This document shows positions 9,526 through 18,730 of a DNA stretch of 64,000 bases, piece by piece (the first letter of the stretch is position 1; each line of letters starts with the position of its first letter). The stretch is from the NCBI RefSeq assembly GCF_001426865.1, contig NZ_LMFO01000029.1:124001-188000 (forward strand), written 5' to 3'. Source of the stretch: Paenibacillus sp. Root52 (GTDB lineage Bacteria > Bacillota > Bacilli > Paenibacillales > Paenibacillaceae). Under the pieces are notes generated by a model. It saw only the letters and a program-made list of their open reading frames with translations, was not told where the DNA came from and ran no database searches. The translations under genes were made by a program, and so were the position numbers.

Positions 9526-10638
9526 TCATGATGATGTAGAAGAGGGTTGAAGTTTTCGATGTTTACCATATCGGAGCCAGTGAACAATAACGTACAATAT
9601 AGGCATGGATTCAATGAGTAAGGTATACATCGGCACAGCGTAAGAGCGTGTAGCTAGCTCGTATGCAGTTACATCTTTGGCGTATTGCATCACAATGGCA
9701 GCGGCTGTTCCACCAATTAAGTACACAACCGACTTTTGTTGTCTAACACCACTAATTTTGGACAGACACACAGAGGCGACATATAACAAAAAAGAACTTC
9801 GTGTAAACATTGTGGTTGACCAGATCGCAATCAGTACGGGATCTAGATTATCAAGAAAGTCGCCGTATCGAGCAAACCTAATCATCTCAAGTAAAGGATA
9901 ACGGAGGCTCGCTGCTACATAAGGACCAAAGTTCATGAGTGTATAGATCCAGAAAAAAACTACAAACAGAATAACGGTGATTCCCGCGAATATCATGCTT
10001 CTTAGTAAAGGGCGCCTAAACGCAACAGTTGGAGCGAGAAACAGAAACATCATCCACTCGGAAAACCAGGGCAGGGTAGAAAAAGAACCCATGACAATCT
10101 CGCCTAGATCGTGATGTGTTGTCAGAGCGAGGAGTACATCTGGATTGCCGCCACTGCCTACGGTCGGGATCAGCAGAGTGGATGTGAGAACTTGCACCAA
10201 AAAGATACCTTCTGCCATGAAAATAATTGTCACTAGGCCTGAGCGTGCTGATAAGCTGACACATAACAAAGTAAGTGTTGCGGTAACCCAAATGGGAGTC
10301 TCAGGTAAGTACATCGATTGCAGAAAAATAATGAAATTCTCTACATCAATCGTCACTAAATACAAACACAACAAGGCGATCATCCCAACGAAAAAGAGAT
10401 GTACCCATTTGCCAACAACGTCTTCTCCAAAGCTCAGCCAAGGTCTATCTGGGTTAAGGGCACCGAGTCTATATGTAAAGAATAAGAAGATGAGGCTGAT
10501 TAGAAATCCACCAATCGTGGATAACCAGCCCTGATAACCGCTCATCTTGAATAATCGTTGTAGGAGGAAAGCAATGGGTTCAGAGTATAGATAAACAAAC
10601 ATGAAGCGATAAGCTTGCCCAGCTGTTAGATGATTCAT
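9526..10638 (-). CDS. gerB: Spore germination receptor B subunit (GerAB family)
   Basis: 370-aa integral membrane protein of the GerAB/amino-acid permease-like family, with about ten predicted hydrophobic segments. In Bacillus these B subunits bind the germinant within the inner spore membrane. Recognisable features are the N-terminal LTAGQAYRFMFVY, the GALNPDRPW loop and PTVGSGGNPDVLLA. AGGAGG lies about 11 nt before the ATG. It is the last gene of the minus-strand gerA-gerC-small protein-gerB unit, 22 nt after the small membrane protein gene. The germinant specificity cannot be read from the sequence. Confidence 0.85.
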   Translation of the reverse strand: MNHLTAGQAYRFMFVYLYSEPIAFLLQRLFKMSGYQGWLSTIGGFLISLIFLFFTYRLGALNPDRPWLSFGEDVVGKWVHLFFVGMIALLCLYLVTIDVENFIIFLQSMYLPETPIWVTATLTLLCVSLSARSGLVTIIFMAEGIFLVQVLTSTLLIPTVGSGGNPDVLLALTTHHDLGEIVMGSFSTLPWFSEWMMFLFLAPTVAFRRPLLRSMIFAGITVILFVVFFWIYTLMNFGPYVAASLRYPLLEMIRFARYGDFLDNLDPVLIAIWSTTMFTRSSFLLYVASVCLSKISGVRQQKSVVYLIGGTAAAIVMQYAKDVTAYELATRSYAVPMYTLLIESMPILYVIVHWLRYGKHRKLQPSSTSS

Positions 10639-10660
10639 AGATAATTGGTACCTCCTGTTC

Positions 10661-10867
10661 TTAATGAATCATAGGATCAATCCAGCCAAAGACCAGTTGA
10701 ATGATATCATTGGGATTGGGCCAGGCAGACCAGCTCACCGCGAGCGTATTCCACACGATAAACAGCGCGAGTAAGATGAAGTAACTGCGCCTAATCGTCT
10801 TTTTACTCGTTTTCACGGATGCGTAGTCAGATAGATAGAGCCCAGCGAACAACAAAACAGCGATCAT
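10661..10867 (-). CDS. Small two-TM protein, probable germinant receptor D subunit
   Basis: 68-aa protein with two hydrophobic segments (about residues 2-13 and 28-48) separated by a basic loop, SVKTSKKTIRRSY. Start is supported by AAGGAGG six nt before the ATG. It sits inside the germination operon, 42 nt after gerC and 22 nt before gerB. Small two-TM 'D subunits' encoded in ger operons have been described in Bacillus species as modulators of receptor function. Size, topology and position match that class, but the sequence itself is too short for confident homology. Confidence 0.65.
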   Translation of the reverse strand: MIAVLLFAGLYLSDYASVKTSKKTIRRSYFILLALFIVWNTLAVSWSAWPNPNDIIQLVFGWIDPMIH

Positions 10868-10909
10868 GATGATCCTCCTTCAGCGCATGTCATTACGGGT
10901 TCGTTTAGA

Positions 10910-12058
10910 TCAATAGCTGGACTCTGATCCGACAAACTGAATGTTAATCTGTGTATTAACGCGGAATTGCAAATTATTCTTCACATACGTAGTCCATTGA
11001 GGACGAAGCTTAGACCAGACCTTGGGATACTTCCACTCCAAGCGGTAACCTAGATTCAGAATATCTGCCTCTTGCTGCTGTGCGGTAACAATGGCTTGCC
11101 TCAGATGTTCGTCGATTTTTTTACTCGCCTCCACCTGCATTTCCTGCACACTTCCGACGTCTTTGGCTTTCAATATTGGGATGACGGAATTAAGCTCTCC
11201 CTTACCCGTTAGATTAATGTCGAAGTAGGGCTCACCATCGACTAGTCTGACACGAATGTCTGAGTCCATATCGAAGAGAGTCATGCTGGCCTTTACTCTG
11301 TCCGTCTGGATGGATATCGCCATCGAATCTAGTTTGCGACCAGCCCAAGCTACAGCGCGAGCCTCATCGTCTGAAAGTGTTCCCACCATACGCATTTGCT
11401 TGAAAATAGCTCCGCCAATCTGACTGATCCACTTTTTCTTTGCCCCTTCTTCGCTTACCATAGATAATTGTTTAGCTTGCAGCAGAGATGCGGCAAAGCC
11501 TTGGTTCATTTTGTCTGAAGCATAAACGTTTAGCGTCTGGGTCTTTAACAAGTTTTCCTCGGTGGAGAATTCGCGCAGTACATCACTTGGTGTTTCCTCA
11601 AAGACCGGAGTTAAGTCAGAAACATCCTTCGCTTTACCCTCAGCGACCATTATGTAGCTGCTCAGGTGAAATAGTGGCTCCCTTGCAATCCATTCCATCG
11701 TATCGTCAATCCCTGCCCGGGCATATGCTTGTCCGAAGACAACAACACGTGTATGTCCCCAGGAGATTCTTCTCGTGAGATCTGTCTGGATTCGTTCTAA
11801 CGCATCGGCAATGGTAGGGGCTACCGCAGAAACTACGGCATAAGGCTCCTTGCTCGATCCTCCTCGATCTGGTGATAGACGGTTAGGAAGCGGCATCGTT
11901 AATGAAACTTCAACTTCTCCAGGCGTATCGGTCTTGTCAACATACATGGCAGTGATAAATGTGCGCTCGTTAATTTCGACTTTAGACCAGCAGCCACCAC
12001 AGAAGAGGCAGCATATCACGAGTAGAGCTAGTTTAGGCAGAGTATAGCGAAGACTCAT
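10910..12058 (-). CDS. gerC: Spore germination receptor C subunit, Ger(x)C lipoprotein
   Basis: 382-aa lipoprotein. A hydrophobic signal segment ends in the lipobox-like CGGC, with Cys23 as the predicted lipidation site, followed by WSKVEINERTFI, the W-x-x-x-E-[IL] signature that opens Ger(x)C proteins. The GerAC-type C-terminal domain occupies roughly residues 215-375. It is anchored on the outer face of the inner spore membrane and is part of the A/B/C germinant receptor. The start codon overlaps the gerA stop by 4 nt (ATGA), so translation is coupled. It is followed by the small D-type gene. Confidence 0.88.
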   Translation of the reverse strand: MSLRYTLPKLALLVICCLFCGGCWSKVEINERTFITAMYVDKTDTPGEVEVSLTMPLPNRLSPDRGGSSKEPYAVVSAVAPTIADALERIQTDLTRRISWGHTRVVVFGQAYARAGIDDTMEWIAREPLFHLSSYIMVAEGKAKDVSDLTPVFEETPSDVLREFSTEENLLKTQTLNVYASDKMNQGFAASLLQAKQLSMVSEEGAKKKWISQIGGAIFKQMRMVGTLSDDEARAVAWAGRKLDSMAISIQTDRVKASMTLFDMDSDIRVRLVDGEPYFDINLTGKGELNSVIPILKAKDVGSVQEMQVEASKKIDEHLRQAIVTAQQQEADILNLGYRLEWKYPKVWSKLRPQWTTYVKNNLQFRVNTQINIQFVGSESSY

Positions 12059-13503
12059 GGCGTATCTTGCCTCGTTTCATTATCCGCTGCATATGCTTTG
12101 GTTCTTTTTTTCATAAGAAACCATGGCACCCGAATGAACGTATCCTTGATATCACGCAGGACAAGCGGCGCAAAAGGTTGCATATATGGAACTCCGAAGG
12201 AGCGCAGACTTACCATGTACCAGTATATTAGATAGATCGAAATGACTACGCCAAACAGACCAAGCGTTCCACCGACGAGTAACACAGGAAATCGAAGAAG
12301 CCGGAATGAAAGTCCTAATTCAAAATGTGGAATGATAAAGGCGGCAATGCCTGTAATGGAAACGACAATCACAAGCGGGGCAGAGACAATACCTGCCTGC
12401 ACAGCCGCCTGACCAATGACAATACCGCCAATAATGGACACGGTTTGCCCTAACGGTTTCGGAATACGTATCCCTGCTTCACGCAGCCCCTCAAAGGTGA
12501 TTTCCATAATGAAGGCTTCAACCAATGCAGGAAAAGGAATGTTCTCCCTGGCGGAGGCAATCGTAATTAGCAGATTCGTTGGGATGATTTCTGGATGAAA
12601 GGTAGTGACTGCCACATAGACCGAAGGTAACAAAAACGCAAAAAAGGCAAATAGCAGACGAATAATCCGAATGAAAGAAGCAGAATGAAACCTTTGATAG
12701 TAGTCTTCAGAAGATTGCATTAACGAGAAGAAGGTGACAGGAATAAGTATTGAGAATGGCGTGCCATCCTGCATGACGCTAATACGACCCTCAACGAGTG
12801 CAGCTGCGACGGAGTCTGGCCGCTCGGTATATTGGTACTGGGGAAATGGTGACAGCGGATGATCCTCCAGAAACTCCGATAAATAGCTGACGCCTAAGCT
12901 GCTATCCATATCAATTTCATTTAAGCTGTTCAACACGTTTTCTAGAATATCCGGTTTGCATAACCCTTCAATGTACACGACATATACCACGGTTTTGGTG
13001 TATTTGCCGATTGTGAATTGGATCATTTTAAAATCAGGATGTTTAATTTTGTGCCGAAGTAGAGACATATTCGCATGAATGTCTTCAATGAATGCCTCTT
13101 GAGGGCCAACCACAACTACCTCGTTCGTGGATTCGGGTATAGAACGTTTCTGATAATTCTGAATTGAGAACACAATCCAATTGGGCAATCCTTCGAAATG
13201 AAGAACGGCATTACCAGAGACGATGTCACTCACCAGTTGTTCAGATGATTCTGTGAGATGTGAGTCCAGTGTGAAAAAAGAGCCACTAACTATCCGGGCT
13301 GTAAGCATAGGGTCTATTTCGGCGCGTGATGCTTCTTCTAGCAACGGTTTAACGATGGCTTCTCTCATCGTGGCGGTATCTACAATGGATTGGATGTAGA
13401 TGAGCTCACAATGAATCGTACCAATCTGAAAGGGCTGATAGACAACATCCGTAGCGCCCAAGAGACGGGTTTTCACCTGTTCAAGCGTGCTGCCTGTTTC
13501 CAT
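12055..13503 (-). CDS. gerA: Spore germination receptor A subunit (GerAA family)
   Basis: 482-aa protein. The reading frame extends 59 codons further upstream, but the ATG at 13503 (METGSTLEQ) has AAGGAGG about 9 nt before it and gives the usual family length. The N-terminal half (about residues 30-235) is the hydrophilic domain, including the LEGRISVMQDGTPFSIL region. The C-terminal half has about five membrane segments, with the signature FIMEITFEGLREAGIRIPKP between them and RFPVLLVGGTLGLFG after. GerAA proteins form the oligomeric receptor core, proposed to be an ion channel. It is the first gene of the operon. A sigma-G-like promoter lies about 55 bp upstream of the start. Confidence 0.9.
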   Translation of the reverse strand: METGSTLEQVKTRLLGATDVVYQPFQIGTIHCELIYIQSIVDTATMREAIVKPLLEEASRAEIDPMLTARIVSGSFFTLDSHLTESSEQLVSDIVSGNAVLHFEGLPNWIVFSIQNYQKRSIPESTNEVVVVGPQEAFIEDIHANMSLLRHKIKHPDFKMIQFTIGKYTKTVVYVVYIEGLCKPDILENVLNSLNEIDMDSSLGVSYLSEFLEDHPLSPFPQYQYTERPDSVAAALVEGRISVMQDGTPFSILIPVTFFSLMQSSEDYYQRFHSASFIRIIRLLFAFFAFLLPSVYVAVTTFHPEIIPTNLLITIASARENIPFPALVEAFIMEITFEGLREAGIRIPKPLGQTVSIIGGIVIGQAAVQAGIVSAPLVIVVSITGIAAFIIPHFELGLSFRLLRFPVLLVGGTLGLFGVVISIYLIYWYMVSLRSFGVPYMQPFAPLVLRDIKDTFIRVPWFLMKKRTKAYAADNETRQDTP

Positions 13504-13557
13504 TCCATATCTCCCTCCTTGATTCGCCAGTCTATATAATGACTTGTCATTCTCCTG

Positions 13558-13587
13558 TAGTTTGTGACGCCTGACCTTAAATATTCT
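13558..13587 (-). promoter_or_regulatory. Sigma-G-like forespore promoter for the germination operon
   Basis: On the minus strand AGAATA, a 17-nt spacer and CAAACTA are read in order, compared with the Bacillus sigma-G consensus TGMATA - N17-18 - CATWMTA. The element is about 55 bp upstream of the gerA start, as expected for a forespore-expressed ger operon. Confidence 0.55.
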
Positions 13588-13709
13588 TGCATTTGTGAAA
13601 AGCCAAAAAGATTGCAAACTTTGGTGCAAATGATGAATGTGGAATTTTGGAGATAACCTATATAATAAGAGGACATTCATTAAGAGGAAGAGATAAGGAG
13701 AGAAACGAG

Positions 13710-14207
13710 ATGACAGACCAGATTAGAATCGCTGAGCTTGCTGATGTTGAACATGTGAGTGAGTTATTTAATCAATATCGTATGTTCTACAATGAACCTT
13801 CAGATCTAGAAGGGGCGGGGCAATACATAAGGAATCGGATGCAGCATAATGAATCGATTATCCTAGTAGCTGAAAGAAATACTGGATCGGAAGTGCTTGA
13901 ATCAATGAACGGTAAGGAACATAGAATTGACCAAGCCTTGACGGGATTTGTACAGTTGTATCCAACGTTCAGTTCACTATCTATGCGCTCCAATTGGATA
14001 CTGAATGATCTGTACGTTCACCCAGAATATCGTCAGCAAGGGATTGCCCGCAAGTTACTACAGGCGTCCAGAGCGCTTGCAAAGGAAAGAGGCGTTGTTG
14101 CTTTGTCTCTATCCACCGGGGTTAGTAATAAGCAGGCTCAAGCGTTGTATGAGTCAGAAGGTTATGTACTCGACACCTATTTCCTGTATTATGATCTTAA
14201 TGTATAA
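13710..14207 (+). CDS. GNAT-family N-acetyltransferase
   Basis: 165-aa acetyltransferase. The acetyl-CoA-binding motif is LYVHPEYRQQGIARKLLQAS (Q-x-x-G-x-A loop), and the C-terminal ALYESEGYVLDTYFLYYDL is typical of the fold. The ATG at 13710 is chosen because AAGGAG at 13695-13700 precedes it. An in-frame upstream ATG at 13647 lies inside the promoter region, where a TATAAT box occurs at 13661-13666. The gene is divergent from the germination operon. The GNAT substrate is not predictable. A TraX-like gene follows after 60 nt and may share the transcript. Confidence 0.82.
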   Translation: MTDQIRIAELADVEHVSELFNQYRMFYNEPSDLEGAGQYIRNRMQHNESIILVAERNTGSEVLESMNGKEHRIDQALTGFVQLYPTFSSLSMRSNWILNDLYVHPEYRQQGIARKLLQASRALAKERGVVALSLSTGVSNKQAQALYESEGYVLDTYFLYYDLNV

Positions 14208-14267
14208 AAAAATAAGACATATGCTTGTGTCGGTGCACCACGAGGAACAAGGGAGGACTACATAACC

Positions 14268-14888
14268 ATGATGCAGTGGATCGCCATGATAACGATGCTA
14301 ATTGATCACATAGGTGCCGTTTTTTATCCACAAGTGGAGGAACTGCGAGTGATCGGACGTATCGCATTTCCAATCTATGCTTTTGCCGTGTATGTTGGCT
14401 ATAAGCACACACGAAATATGAAGAAATACATAATGCGATTATTCTGGATTGCGGTCATTTCACAGATTCCTTTTATGGCAGCATTTAACCACCTCTCACT
14501 GAATGTCGTATGGACGTTATTGTCTGGATTGTTGGTATTGCTGGCACTGGATCGTTTACCCGTTCGTTTGTTGAGTATCCCGATTGTTATAGGTGCAGGA
14601 TGGATTATGGAGATTACGCATATGGACTATGGGATGTACGGGCTGATTCTCGTTCTGTTATTCCGGTACTTCCAAGGTGCTATTCTAGTTGTTGGACATT
14701 TCTTGTTAACGGCAGTCTATATCACGCTCTATAGCAGTTCTGTGCAGATGTACAGTGTTATTGCTACCGTGGGTATTGCTATTGCGCAATATTATGGTGC
14801 AGGCTTTCGCTTAAAGGGGCCGAGATGGATATGGCGTTATTTCTATCCGGCTCATCTAGCCATCATTGCCCTTATTCGCTGGATATAA
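14268..14888 (+). CDS. TraX-family membrane protein
   Basis: 206-aa polytopic membrane protein with about seven hydrophobic segments. The opening QWIAMITMLIDHIGAVF and the following RVIGRIAFPIYAFAV are the conserved start of TraX family proteins, named after the F-pilin acetylase. Chromosomal members in Bacillota have no proven role, and no conjugation genes are nearby. GGGAGG lies about 12 nt before the ATG; the second ATG at 14271 is an equal alternative. It ends just before a perfect inverted-repeat terminator. Confidence 0.75.
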   Translation: MMQWIAMITMLIDHIGAVFYPQVEELRVIGRIAFPIYAFAVYVGYKHTRNMKKYIMRLFWIAVISQIPFMAAFNHLSLNVVWTLLSGLLVLLALDRLPVRLLSIPIVIGAGWIMEITHMDYGMYGLILVLLFRYFQGAILVVGHFLLTAVYITLYSSSVQMYSVIATVGIAIAQYYGAGFRLKGPRWIWRYFYPAHLAIIALIRWI

Positions 14889-14902
14889 CATGTTGGAATA
14901 AT

Positions 14903-14944
14903 ATAAGAGGCCCCTGTTCCGTTAGTGGAACAGGGGCCTCTTAT
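14903..14944. terminator. Perfect 18-bp inverted repeat between convergent genes
   Basis: Arms 14903-14920 and 14927-14944 are fully complementary around the loop GTTAGT, with a GC-rich core AGGCCCCTG. There is only a short T-rich tail, but the position between TraX (+) and the NRPS gene (-) supports bidirectional termination. Confidence 0.75.
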
Positions 14945-14967
14945 GAAAGATAAAATGCTGAACCGAT

Positions 14968-17900
14968 CTACTCCAGTGTTGGAGAAGTGCCGAATGTTGG
15001 CTTGATTGCTGCAGGGAAGTATCCAATCGCAACCGCATGCTCAAGCATGTTCAAAATAAAACGATCATCGGCTTTAGGGCAAGAAATGCCTGCAGGTTGT
15101 ACATAAGCCGTTGTAACGGGAGAGGCATATACGTACGCTGAATCCTTGGCACCGTCCCCTTCAAGCTGAGCGATAGCCAGTTGAAGCGCCTCAGCATCTT
15201 TACTGATGCTAGCATCAAACAACCACTGCGTATATTCGGCAAAAGGAACCGTCTCGACTTCATAACCAGCACGATTAATGGAATGGATCAATTCATCATA
15301 ACGAATGGACTCTGGATTACAGATGTGGAACACACGGCCAGCAGTGTCTTCGCGTAATGCCAGATGTACAATCGCTTCGCTTGCGTAATCAATTGGAGTG
15401 AAGTCCACCATCCAATCCGCAGCAGGAGCTTTGCCAAGCAACAACATCGCTTTAATCATGCGGTAGAAGGCATTGCTGTCAATATTGGACTGGAAACGTC
15501 CTGTTTTCGAATGGCATGTTAGGTTTCCGGCTCGATAGATACTTACCGGTACGCCTTCCTCTGCTGCAATCATAAGCACTTTTTCAGCTTCAAGTTTACT
15601 GTCAGAGTACACGTTCTCCACATGCAAATCGGCTGGGAAATGATCATATTGCAATGAAGATTCCCATTGACCGCTAAGCGCTAGATCTTCTGGGATTCCC
15701 ATCGTGGACACATGATGGAAGGAGGCACCTGGTTTGCTGCGAATCAGATCCAACAGTGCTACAGTTCCTTCTACATTCGTTTTCGCGAATTGAGCTGCAT
15801 CCCCGAAGTGCCGCACATCTGCCGCACAGTGAATCACGCGATCAATTGTGGCTTGGATATAAGTCTTTTGTTCACTAGTCAACCCGAGGTTCGGCTGCTC
15901 TAGGTCTCCTTCAATAATCTCAACGCGAGATTGCAATTGAAGCGCCAGTTCATTTCCGAAATACCCCTGCATCACATTACTTAATCGTTGCATAGCTGTT
16001 GTTCCATCCGATGGACGACGAACCAATGTGTAAATTTTCGTGTCAGAATGCAGGATTAATTGCTGAAGCACATGAGAACCTAAGTAACCTGTAGCACCTG
16101 TTAGGAGAACATGTTCTGGCTTGAGAATTTCCGGGTACCCGATCTGTGTAGCAAGCTCAACAGGATGCTCGGATAGTTGGGTGATCAGACCACTTGTCCC
16201 GGAAGAAGCCGACTCTGACTGTTCTGTAGCTAGCGCTAATTTCTCCACTCGACGAGCCAATGCGCGAATCGTTTTCTCCGCAAAAAAGTCGGCAATCTTC
16301 AATAGTGGATAGTGAGGCTTCAGTAGAACAAGCACGTGAATGACCCGTAGAGAGTCTCCACCGATGGTGAAGAAACTATCTTCGACACCGAAGTCATCGT
16401 GTTGAAGGATCTCTTTCCAAGAGTTCAAAATAATTGTCTCAGTTTCAGTTGCAGGCAGTACGCGTTCCGCACGATTCTCATGACGTTCTTCATGAGGGAG
16501 AGCAACCATCGCTTTGCGGTTGATTTTACCTGTTGGCGCAATTGGCATTTCATCCAATTGGCAGATCCATTTCGGCACAAAATACGAAGGGAGCTTCACA
16601 GCAAGCTGCGCTTTGATCCCTTCAACGGATAGTGTGCTACCATCCACGGAGGTAAAGTAACCGACGAGCATATTTTGTCCGTCTGATTCTTTTTTAGGGA
16701 TTACAGCGACATCCTGTATCTGTTCTAAACGTGCAAAATGATCCTCGATTTCGCCAATCTCAATCCGATGACCACGAATTTTCAACTGCGAATCACTACG
16801 TCCCACATATTCTATTAATCCATTGTCTAGCAATTTGGCAATATCACCAGATCTATAGATTTTTTCACCCATCGCAAATGGATTCTCAATAAAGGCTTGA
16901 GCAGTACGTTCTGGTTGATTCAGATATCCCTTAGCTAGAGCCGGGGTGGAGATGTATACCTCACCAGGCACTCCAACCGGGCAGAGCTGTTGTTCTTCAT
17001 TCACGATGTAAACTTTGTAGTTATGAATCGGTTTACCAATTGGCATATTAACGACATGATCAGGAACTTGCTCGCTGATTCGATGTGTCGTCGTTGCTAC
17101 TGTACATTCAGTAGGGCCGTATACATTGACGATGTCAATCTGGTTGCCAAATTTACGCTGGAATGAACGGACTTGTTCGCCATATAGTGCTTCGCCCGCA
17201 ACGGTAATTATTTTGACCTTAGCCAGCTTGTGGAAACCTTCATCGGACAGATAGGAGGCAAGCTGGTTGAAGAAGATCGTAGGCAGAATCGTAATAATCG
17301 TTGTGCCTGTACGTTCGATCGCAGCAGCAAAATCCTCAACGGATACACGTTCTTCCGCAGATAGAAGATAAAGCTCAGCACCGTAGAACAGGGCACCAAT
17401 CGTATCCCATACGGAGGCATCGAAGCTGTATGTAGCAAACTGGGTCAGCACATCACTAGGCATAATATCACAATCTCGCTGAACGACACTACCAAGGTTC
17501 GTTACACCGCGATGAGCTACGAGCGCACCTTTTGGTTTACCTGTAGAGCCCGAAGTATAGATGATATAGGCTAAGTCATCCGGCTGAACATCGACATTAG
17601 GGTTGCTTGCTGCAAATCCCGCCAGGCGACCATCTACCGATAAAATTTGACGCACGGTTGTGATGCCCGAGAACAGGCGTGAAGCTTCATTAAAGGAAGA
17701 ATCTTTCGTTAGGACAAAGGATGAAGCTGTATCTTCTACGATGTAGCTATTACGTTCTTGTGGGTGCTCAGGGTCAACAGGAACATACACACCCCCGGCT
17801 TTGAGAATACCCAGAATGGAGATGATCGTCTCTAGACTTCTTTCCATGAAGATGCTGACAAATTCCCCTTTTTGTAAACCGTTTGATTGAAGAACTCGAG

Positions 17901-18678
17901 CCACTTGATTAGAACGTTCATTCAATTCTCGATACGTATATTTACCTGAAAGTGACGTGATTGCAGGTGAATTAGGATACTCTGCCGCAACAGCTTCGAA
18001 CCAACCATGGATCGTTTGATGTTCAGGCTCTAGAACAGCAGTATCGTTCATCTCACGGTACAACAGTCGATCAGAGGCAGATAAAATATCAACGGAGCCA
18101 ATAGACTTGTCCGTATTGCGGATCATAGCGAGTAGCAGTGTCTCAAAATACTCCGCATATCTCATGATGGTGGCCTCATTTAGCAGGGAAGCATCATAGA
18201 ACGAATCAAGGATAAACTGGCCGCGATCATCGCGGATGTTCCAGTTTAATATTTGTGGAGCTTGAGGCAATTGCACACTGTTGTGCATGAAAATCGTTTC
18301 AGGGTATGCCCCAGGATGAGTGGTATTGTTGTTCAGAAGTTGCTCTGAAATTTGTTCAATCAATTCCCGGAAGGTCAGTTTCCCATGGATCTGCAGTATC
18401 ACGTTAGCAGCCGCGTGCTCAGGAGCCAGTGTGCCTATGGCTAGCTCCTGTTCGCCTGATAGTCGGAATAACAAGGCGGCGTACGTGGATAAGAGTGCAG
18501 GGTGAGTCAATGCTGAGCCGAATTTTTGTGTGATTTCACGACTCAAGGCAGGCTGTAGAGGAATATGCGTTGATTCATAAACGAATGATTGCTGACGACG
18601 TCCGAAATCCAGCGGAATCTGAAGTACCGGCAATTCAGTTTCCATAATATGAGCTGATGAAGAATGATTATCAATCAC
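14968..18678 (-). CDS. Lys2-like NRPS: partial C - adenylation - carrier - thioester reductase
   Basis: 1236-aa single-module synthetase. About residues 1-200 match only the second half of a condensation domain, and the HHxxxDG motif is absent. The adenylation domain (about 220-725) has YIIYTSGSTGKPKG, NVYGPTE, YRSGD and the final TGKINRKA lysine. The carrier domain has FTIGGDSLRV with the phosphopantetheine serine near 776. The reductase domain (from about 856) has LLTGATGYLGSH for NADPH and the YSDSK Tyr/Lys pair. It should activate one amino or carboxylic acid and release it reduced as an aldehyde or alcohol, as Lys2-type reductases do. The start is the GTG at 18678, because AAAGGAGG lies 10 nt before it. 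An upstream TTG at 18702 would overlap that site. It lies 52 nt after a chemoreceptor gene on the same strand with no terminator between. Confidence 0.85.
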   Translation of the reverse strand: MIDNHSSSAHIMETELPVLQIPLDFGRRQQSFVYESTHIPLQPALSREITQKFGSALTHPALLSTYAALLFRLSGEQELAIGTLAPEHAAANVILQIHGKLTFRELIEQISEQLLNNNTTHPGAYPETIFMHNSVQLPQAPQILNWNIRDDRGQFILDSFYDASLLNEATIMRYAEYFETLLLAMIRNTDKSIGSVDILSASDRLLYREMNDTAVLEPEHQTIHGWFEAVAAEYPNSPAITSLSGKYTYRELNERSNQVARVLQSNGLQKGEFVSIFMERSLETIISILGILKAGGVYVPVDPEHPQERNSYIVEDTASSFVLTKDSSFNEASRLFSGITTVRQILSVDGRLAGFAASNPNVDVQPDDLAYIIYTSGSTGKPKGALVAHRGVTNLGSVVQRDCDIMPSDVLTQFATYSFDASVWDTIGALFYGAELYLLSAEERVSVEDFAAAIERTGTTIITILPTIFFNQLASYLSDEGFHKLAKVKIITVAGEALYGEQVRSFQRKFGNQIDIVNVYGPTECTVATTTHRISEQVPDHVVNMPIGKPIHNYKVYIVNEEQQLCPVGVPGEVYISTPALAKGYLNQPERTAQAFIENPFAMGEKIYRSGDIAKLLDNGLIEYVGRSDSQLKIRGHRIEIGEIEDHFARLEQIQDVAVIPKKESDGQNMLVGYFTSVDGSTLSVEGIKAQLAVKLPSYFVPKWICQLDEMPIAPTGKINRKAMVALPHEERHENRAERVLPATETETIILNSWKEILQHDDFGVEDSFFTIGGDSLRVIHVLVLLKPHYPLLKIADFFAEKTIRALARRVEKLALATEQSESASSGTSGLITQLSEHPVELATQIGYPEILKPEHVLLTGATGYLGSHVLQQLILHSDTKIYTLVRRPSDGTTAMQRLSNVMQGYFGNELALQLQSRVEIIEGDLEQPNLGLTSEQKTYIQATIDRVIHCAADVRHFGDAAQFAKTNVEGTVALLDLIRSKPGASFHHVSTMGIPEDLALSGQWESSLQYDHFPADLHVENVYSDSKLEAEKVLMIAAEEGVPVSIYRAGNLTCHSKTGRFQSNIDSNAFYRMIKAMLLLGKAPAADWMVDFTPIDYASEAIVHLALREDTAGRVFHICNPESIRYDELIHSINRAGYEVETVPFAEYTQWLFDASISKDAEALQLAIAQLEGDGAKDSAYVYASPVTTAYVQPAGISCPKADDRFILNMLEHAVAIGYFPAAIKPTFGTSPTLE

Positions 18679-18730
18679 TTCAGTTTTTCCTCCTTTGTCC
18701 AATTCAAAAAAATGTAATATTCCTGTATTC

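Noticed and set aside
13473..13676. 67-codon frame overlapping the gerA start on the same strand
   Set aside because: Its ATG at 13508 could use the same ribosome site, but the product ends after 11 residues from there, and gerA in the other frame has full family homology.
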